From the NCBI GenBank assembly GCA_023659985.1, contig JAGXOH010000003.1, positions 1 to 40,799 on the forward strand: a stretch of DNA of 40,799 nucleotides. The letters are read 5' to 3'. The position numbers were made by a program, and so were the translations under genes. Origin of the DNA: Candidatus Falkowbacteria bacterium LH_S3 (GTDB lineage Bacteria; Patescibacteriota; Patescibacteriia; Patescibacteriales; JAGXOH01). Positions 36,068-40,799 of the stretch are shown here, piece by piece. How positions within the stretch are numbered: the stretch's first letter is position 1; each line of letters opens with the position of its first letter. A model generated the notes under the pieces. That model saw only the letters and a program-made list of their open reading frames with translations. It searched no databases and was not told the DNA's origin.

Positions 36068-36123
36068 CTGAATAATTTTCAATTCACAATTTCTAATTAT
36101 CTCAACTATTCTTGATCCAATTT

Positions 36124-36534
36124 CTATTTTATCACTTCTCCTTCAATGCTATTTCTACCGCCACCATGCCTACCAGATCCATAACTATCGTCCTTTGTCT
36201 TTCTTATGAATTGATTTAACATATAACCGAACACAGATAATACTATACTAAAAAGAATAGCGGGAAACAAACCATTTACGTAAAAACCCTGAATAATAGA
36301 GGATGTAAGAAGGACCAATAAGGCATTTATTACAAAAGTAAACAACCCCAAGGTCAAAACATTAACCGGCAAAGTTAAAATAAACAAAATCGGCTTTAAA
36401 ATCATATTAAAAACACCTAAAAATACAGCCACCCACAAAGCTGCCCACAAACCCCCGATTTCCACTCCGGGTATGATGTAGCCGGCGATAAGTACAGCCA
36501 AAGCTGTCATAAACCATTTTACAAATAAATTCAT
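36124..36534 (-). CDS. Phage holin family (superfamily IV / YvlD-like) membrane protein
   Basis: Four TM segments; YIIPGVEIGGLWAALWVAVFLGVFNMILKPILFILTLPVNVLTLGLFTFVINALLV. Confidence 0.88.
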   Translation of the reverse strand: MNLFVKWFMTALAVLIAGYIIPGVEIGGLWAALWVAVFLGVFNMILKPILFILTLPVNVLTLGLFTFVINALLVLLTSSIIQGFYVNGLFPAILFSIVLSVFGYMLNQFIRKTKDDSYGSGRHGGGRNSIEGEVIK

Positions 36535-36550
36535 AAAGGTGATCTAATTA

Positions 36551-37684
36551 CTAAAAAAAGCGACTTATATCATGGAAGGTTACCACTAATATCAATAAAA
36601 GTAAGAAAATAAAACCAAAATTATGAAATAAAGCTTCAGTTTCTTTTTTTACCGGACAACCCTTGATCTTTTCAATAATCAAAAATAATATTCTGCCTCC
36701 ATCCAAAGCAGGAAAAGGGATAAAATTAATAATAGCCAGATTAACCGAAAGCAAAGCCACAAATTGCATTAAATAAGCAATTCCCATCTCAGCCACTTGA
36801 CCAGTTAAGGAAGCTATGCCAACCGGACCGGCTACTTGTTGGGCAACTCCGCTATCTCCAACTATTAATCCCTTTATTAACCCCACCAGAGCCAAGATTA
36901 TAGTTACTATTAATAAACCAGTAGTTTTAATACCTTCCCAGATACCTGTAAAAAAAGAATATTTTACCAAACCAGTAGTAACCAATGCTACTCCCACTCC
37001 TTCCCGATCAGTGCCAGATAAAGACTGCGGTTCAATATTAAAAGTTACATCCTTATCTCCTCTGCTTATTTTATAAATCAATTCTTCATCGCAATGGCTA
37101 TCTACAAAATCCTGTATCTTAGATACATCTTCAAATTTTTGTCCATTAATACTAACTATAATATCAGCCATTTTCATCCCTGCCTCCTTAGCCGGAGATT
37201 GAGGCAGAACCTTTACTACCTGTATCTTTTTATCAGAAACAATAGCATTGCTTCCTATGTCATTATTTATGGCCTTAGGAATTCCAGTTATAGATCCGAT
37301 GGAAAACAAAACAGCCGCCAATACTATATTCATAGCCACTCCGGCTGAAAGAATAATAGCTCTTTTCCAAATTTTTTTGGAAGCGAAACTGTCTGATGAT
37401 TGCTTATCTTCCCCGTCTTCGCCTTTTATTTTAACAAATCCTCCTAATGGAATCCAATTAACCGAATAAACAGTATCATCCGTATCTTGCACTTCTTTTT
37501 TCCCCAAAACCTTTTTCCACTTACCTTCTTTATTTTTATAAAAACCAAAAATCCGCGGAGGAAAACCAAAACCAAACTCCTCAGCTTTTACCCCGAATCG
37601 CTTAGCTACCCAAAAATGGCCGAATTCATGGACAAAAACCAAAACAGACAAAACCAAAATAAAAATTATAGCAGTAAAAAACAT
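36551..37684 (-). CDS. rseP: Site-2 protease RseP-like (M50) with PDZ domain
   Basis: VFVHEFGHFWVAKRFGV (HExxH), PDZ VLPQSPAKEAGMKMADIIVSINGQ, FIPFPALDGGRI. Confidence 0.95.
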   Translation of the reverse strand: MFFTAIIFILVLSVLVFVHEFGHFWVAKRFGVKAEEFGFGFPPRIFGFYKNKEGKWKKVLGKKEVQDTDDTVYSVNWIPLGGFVKIKGEDGEDKQSSDSFASKKIWKRAIILSAGVAMNIVLAAVLFSIGSITGIPKAINNDIGSNAIVSDKKIQVVKVLPQSPAKEAGMKMADIIVSINGQKFEDVSKIQDFVDSHCDEELIYKISRGDKDVTFNIEPQSLSGTDREGVGVALVTTGLVKYSFFTGIWEGIKTTGLLIVTIILALVGLIKGLIVGDSGVAQQVAGPVGIASLTGQVAEMGIAYLMQFVALLSVNLAIINFIPFPALDGGRILFLIIEKIKGCPVKKETEALFHNFGFIFLLLLILVVTFHDISRFF

Positions 37685-37764
37685 ATTCTTTGAAGTTAAA
37701 ACTTATATCCCCATATTCTAAGATAAACCACATTTTCAGTAAATTCCTAAAAAAAAATAATTTG

Positions 37765-38319
37765 CTAAATATGCATTATATCTTCTTCTTTTTTATCCCT
37801 TATTTGCTTTAATGAATTATTCTTGTTATCTATTTCTTCGTCTAATTCTTTTATGCATCTGAATTTATCATCCTCGGTTATTTCTTTGTTCTTTTCCGCA
37901 TCTTCTATATCACTCTTAATCTCATCTCTTATATGCCTTATGGAAATGCGCGCATTTTCTAATTTTTCATTCAACTTCTTAACCATATCTTTTCTTTTTT
38001 CCTCAGTCATCTCCGGAATACTCACTCTGATTTTTTCGCCCTCATTGCCAACATTAACTCCCAAATCAGCTGTCTCAATAGCTTTTTCCACGTTTCTTAT
38101 TGTATTTTTATCCCAAGGCACTACCACCAAAGTTCTAGGGTCTTCCATATTGATGTTTGCCAAAGCTTTCAGAGGGCTATTTATGCCGTAAACCTCCACT
38201 TGCACCCCTTCTAAAAGCGAAGGACTGGCTCGCCCTGTTCTCAAAGTTTTGATATTGGTTTTGAAATGCTCTATGGCATTATCAAAATCGTTTTCCCGTT
38301 CACTAATATATTCATTCAT
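37765..38319 (-). CDS. frr: Ribosome recycling factor
   Basis: TLRTGRASPSLLEGVQVEVYG...PLKALANINMEDPRTLVVVPWD...IRVSIPEMTEEKRKDMVKKLNEKLENARISIRHIRDE. Confidence 0.97.
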   Translation of the reverse strand: MNEYISERENDFDNAIEHFKTNIKTLRTGRASPSLLEGVQVEVYGINSPLKALANINMEDPRTLVVVPWDKNTIRNVEKAIETADLGVNVGNEGEKIRVSIPEMTEEKRKDMVKKLNEKLENARISIRHIRDEIKSDIEDAEKNKEITEDDKFRCIKELDEEIDNKNNSLKQIRDKKEEDIMHI

Positions 38320-38407
38320 AAAATATTTAGCTCCAACATTTAATACACAATAAGGAAATTAAATGTTGTTAATTATTATATTATGATTTAGCAATTGCAA
38401 TGGAAAA

Positions 38408-39472
38408 TTATTTGTTAACTCCCAAATAGATAATATTGGGATTTTCAAAATCTATCAATAGGGCTGAACCACTCCTGGAAGAGGGTAGTTCCTGAACTGA
38501 CCAATTATCTCCTCCATCAACCGAACCATAAAAAGTAGTATTTGTTACATAATAAATTTCATCAGAATTAAGAGGATTTACAGCAATAGAATTGATTGTT
38601 GTTTCCTTTTCCGGGGTTATCAATTCTATTCTCTCCCAATTATCACCGTTGTCAACAGATTTTAATAAACCGTAATCACTAGCCCAAAAAAGCAAACCCT
38701 TTTGAGCCTGAGAAACTAACAAATCTCTATATTCAACTCTATCATTAAATTCTTCCATATTGGCTTTTAAACTTGTCCAAGATTCTCCCTTGTCTGAAGA
38801 TCTAAAAAGGCCGCTATCTTCTGTGGCTAAAAATAATTCACGACTGTCAAAAGGATTAATATTTATCTCTTCCACACTACTATCAAACCTTCTTAGGGTC
38901 CTCCAACTTCTCCCCCTGTCTTCACTGACCAAAATCTCTCCCCTGCTTGTCCCAGCATACACCCGGGAATTATCATAATAATCAATAGCTAAAGTATTTA
39001 TTCTGGTTTTTACTTGATCATCAAAATAAACCCCGGCCCATGTTCGATTACAATCCGTGGTTTTATGAATCTTATTTTCTATGGAAGCATAAATTATACA
39101 TTTAGCCCCAGGATCAACAGCTATGGCGTCAACTTTTTTTTGAGGTAATTTATCTACTGAATTCCAGCCATCACTCACATTGTAACTATAAAATAAACCA
39201 TTGTCTTGAGTTCCGTAATATACAGCGTTATGATCGCTAGGATCCATAACCAAAACACTGGCGTTGGTATATTCAATGCTTTTCGATTTATCTCCCAAAG
39301 TCGGAACTTCAACCATCTGCTTCCAATTGTCTCCTTTGTTAGTGCTGACGAATACTCCTCCGTCATGTTCACTACCACCTCCTGTTTTAAATTTAATAAA
39401 ACCGCAACCAGTCAAAGTAAAAACTAAAAAAAATAACACCGAGCACAATATTAAAGATTTGATTTTTGACAT
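38408..39472 (-). CDS. Lipoprotein with BNR/Asp-box beta-propeller repeats (Ycf48/sortilin-like)
   Basis: Lipobox FTLTGCGF; at least five S-x-D-x-G-x-x-W boxes (STNKGDNW, SEDRGRSW, SSDKGESW, SVDNGDNW, SVDGGDNW). Confidence 0.87.
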   Translation of the reverse strand: MSKIKSLILCSVLFFLVFTLTGCGFIKFKTGGGSEHDGGVFVSTNKGDNWKQMVEVPTLGDKSKSIEYTNASVLVMDPSDHNAVYYGTQDNGLFYSYNVSDGWNSVDKLPQKKVDAIAVDPGAKCIIYASIENKIHKTTDCNRTWAGVYFDDQVKTRINTLAIDYYDNSRVYAGTSRGEILVSEDRGRSWRTLRRFDSSVEEININPFDSRELFLATEDSGLFRSSDKGESWTSLKANMEEFNDRVEYRDLLVSQAQKGLLFWASDYGLLKSVDNGDNWERIELITPEKETTINSIAVNPLNSDEIYYVTNTTFYGSVDGGDNWSVQELPSSRSGSALLIDFENPNIIYLGVNK

Positions 39473-39487
39473 AAAAAATTTAATTAA

Positions 39488-40573
39488 TTAATTTATACTG
39501 CAAGCAACCCCTTCCAAAACAAGGCCAGGGTTAACATTGGATTGTATCTGTTTTTCTCCTTTATCTAATTTATTATTAATTCTCAAGAGGTAATCTAAAT
39601 CAATTCTTCTTGAAACTTCCTCTAATTCACTAAATAATACTTTGTATTGAACAAGATCTTTATTATTAGTTATCAAAAGCAATAAATCCCTAACCACTCC
39701 ATGCCAAACTTCTAATATACTGTCTGCCTCTTTTGCCGATTCTCCTGCAAATGATGAATTCCCAAATATTTTATTAATTTCAGCAAATCTGGAATTTAAA
39801 TCTTGATCAAAAAAACTGATAAAGACTTTGGCTTTAGCCAAATATTTCTCATAAAAATCCTTATCTTCCAACAATTTAACCGCTAAAGCCGGCCTACCCA
39901 ATGATAACCGAGATATATTGATGGCATCTGTCCTGGAGGTGTTGAAATAATTGACTAAATAATCATAAATAGAATCAGTTTTCACAGGATAAAAATTCAA
40001 AACTTGACTTCTAGAAACAATAGTTTCTGGAATAAATTCCAAATTGGAAGCAATCATTATAATAATAACTTTACGATTAGGCTCTTCTAAAATTTTAAGC
40101 AAAGCATTGGATGCTTCCAAGCTTAAAGTCTCAGCTTCTTTAATAATGCCTATTTTATAGGAATTAAGAAAAGAGCTTTTACTAAGGGCGCTTGTTAATT
40201 CTCTTATTTGCTCAATAGAAATATTCTTTTGACCTGAATCTTTTTTAATAATATGAAAATCTCCATGAACCACCTCAAACCCATCTTCTTCTCCTTCTTC
40301 TTGTTTATACTTAGAGCTAGTCTTCAATCTCTTCATTTGCCTGCAAGAACGGCATTCCTCACAAGGAACTTTATCACTGGCTTGATTATTTTTTTCACAC
40401 AAAATATTTTTAATAAAATAGTTTGCCAAAGTGTTTTTTCCCAGATTATTAGGCCCTAAGAAAACATAACTACCCCTTGGCTTATCTTTTTTTAAAACAC
40501 TGGAAAGATAATTAACTATGTGCTCATTTCCGATCAAAGGCCATCCTTGTTTTTTTGTGCTTGTTTGTTCCAT
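39488..40573 (-). CDS. holB: DNA polymerase III delta' subunit-like AAA ATPase
   Basis: Walker-A-like GPNNLGKNTLANYF, zinc motif CEKNNQ...CEECRSCRQM, EAETLSLEASNALLKILEEPN. Confidence 0.88.
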   Translation of the reverse strand: MEQTSTKKQGWPLIGNEHIVNYLSSVLKKDKPRGSYVFLGPNNLGKNTLANYFIKNILCEKNNQASDKVPCEECRSCRQMKRLKTSSKYKQEEGEEDGFEVVHGDFHIIKKDSGQKNISIEQIRELTSALSKSSFLNSYKIGIIKEAETLSLEASNALLKILEEPNRKVIIIMIASNLEFIPETIVSRSQVLNFYPVKTDSIYDYLVNYFNTSRTDAINISRLSLGRPALAVKLLEDKDFYEKYLAKAKVFISFFDQDLNSRFAEINKIFGNSSFAGESAKEADSILEVWHGVVRDLLLLITNNKDLVQYKVLFSELEEVSRRIDLDYLLRINNKLDKGEKQIQSNVNPGLVLEGVACSIN

Positions 40574-40705
40574 ATATTGATATTACCACCTTTGGCCAAT
40601 AATATCAAACCAAAATAAGCCTAAAAAATTGATTTTTACCCATACTCTTGATATAATTACCAAGAATTTATAATGATTATCTTCTTGTTTTAAATTCTAT
40701 TTAGC

Positions 40706-40799
40706 ATGTCAAATAGACTGAAAAAAATTGTTCTTTTAGCCGGAGATATTATTTTTTTATATGCATCTCTTTATATCGCTTTATTTCTTCGGTATCTGC
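40706..40799 (+). CDS. Start of a polyprenyl glycosylphosphotransferase-like membrane protein (partial)
   Basis: ATG at 40706: MSNRLKKIVLLAGDIIFLYASLYIALFLRYL, typical N-terminal TM of sugar transferases; runs off the window. Confidence 0.5.
   Translation, partial: MSNRLKKIVLLAGDIIFLYASLYIALFLRYL

Noticed and set aside
1-40799. UGA recoding (as in Gracilibacteria/SR1)
   Set aside because: Conserved ORFs stop properly at UGA (e.g. murA-like at 26738-26740) and no core gene has internal UGA; code 11 fits.

Overview
This 40.8 kb, AT-rich window looks like part of a Candidate Phyla Radiation (Patescibacteria/Parcubacteria-like) chromosome; the lineage is inferred from gene content and style, not from a search. 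UGA acts as a stop (e.g. the murA-like and pilV-like ORFs). Genes are mostly + from 1 to 29.04 kb, - from 29.05 to 40.57 kb, then + again. Core genes: CCA-adding enzyme, HPF/RaiA, SecA, RmuC, rpsT, MurA, MurI, UppS, RlmN, RseP, Frr, HolB, plus seven tRNAs. Accessory content: (a) a surface/secretion block at 15.4-24.8 kb (GIGT-repeat fibre protein, degenerate cupredoxin, DUF2341/LamG protein, four pilin-like proteins); (b) extensive intergenic 7-nt-period arrays (TTGAANG and NTCAAAA word families) broken up by perfect palindromic hairpins, one block flanking a four-helix-bundle (23S IVP-like) gene; (c) an orphan, SD-bearing, structured-leader locus at 11.2-12.1 kb with a G8 tract at a probable frameshift; (d) an accessory island at 31.6-35.9 kb with a PurD-like ATP-grasp protein, a NYN-domain putative RNase, a truncated GIY-YIG ORF, a Csx3-like protein with a possible internal duplication, an XRE-HTH pseudogene, and a 169-bp duplicated promoter/small-RNA module that continues into the first codons of the NYN gene. 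Item (d) is my best candidate for an undescribed system; (b) is second. All homology calls are by eye.
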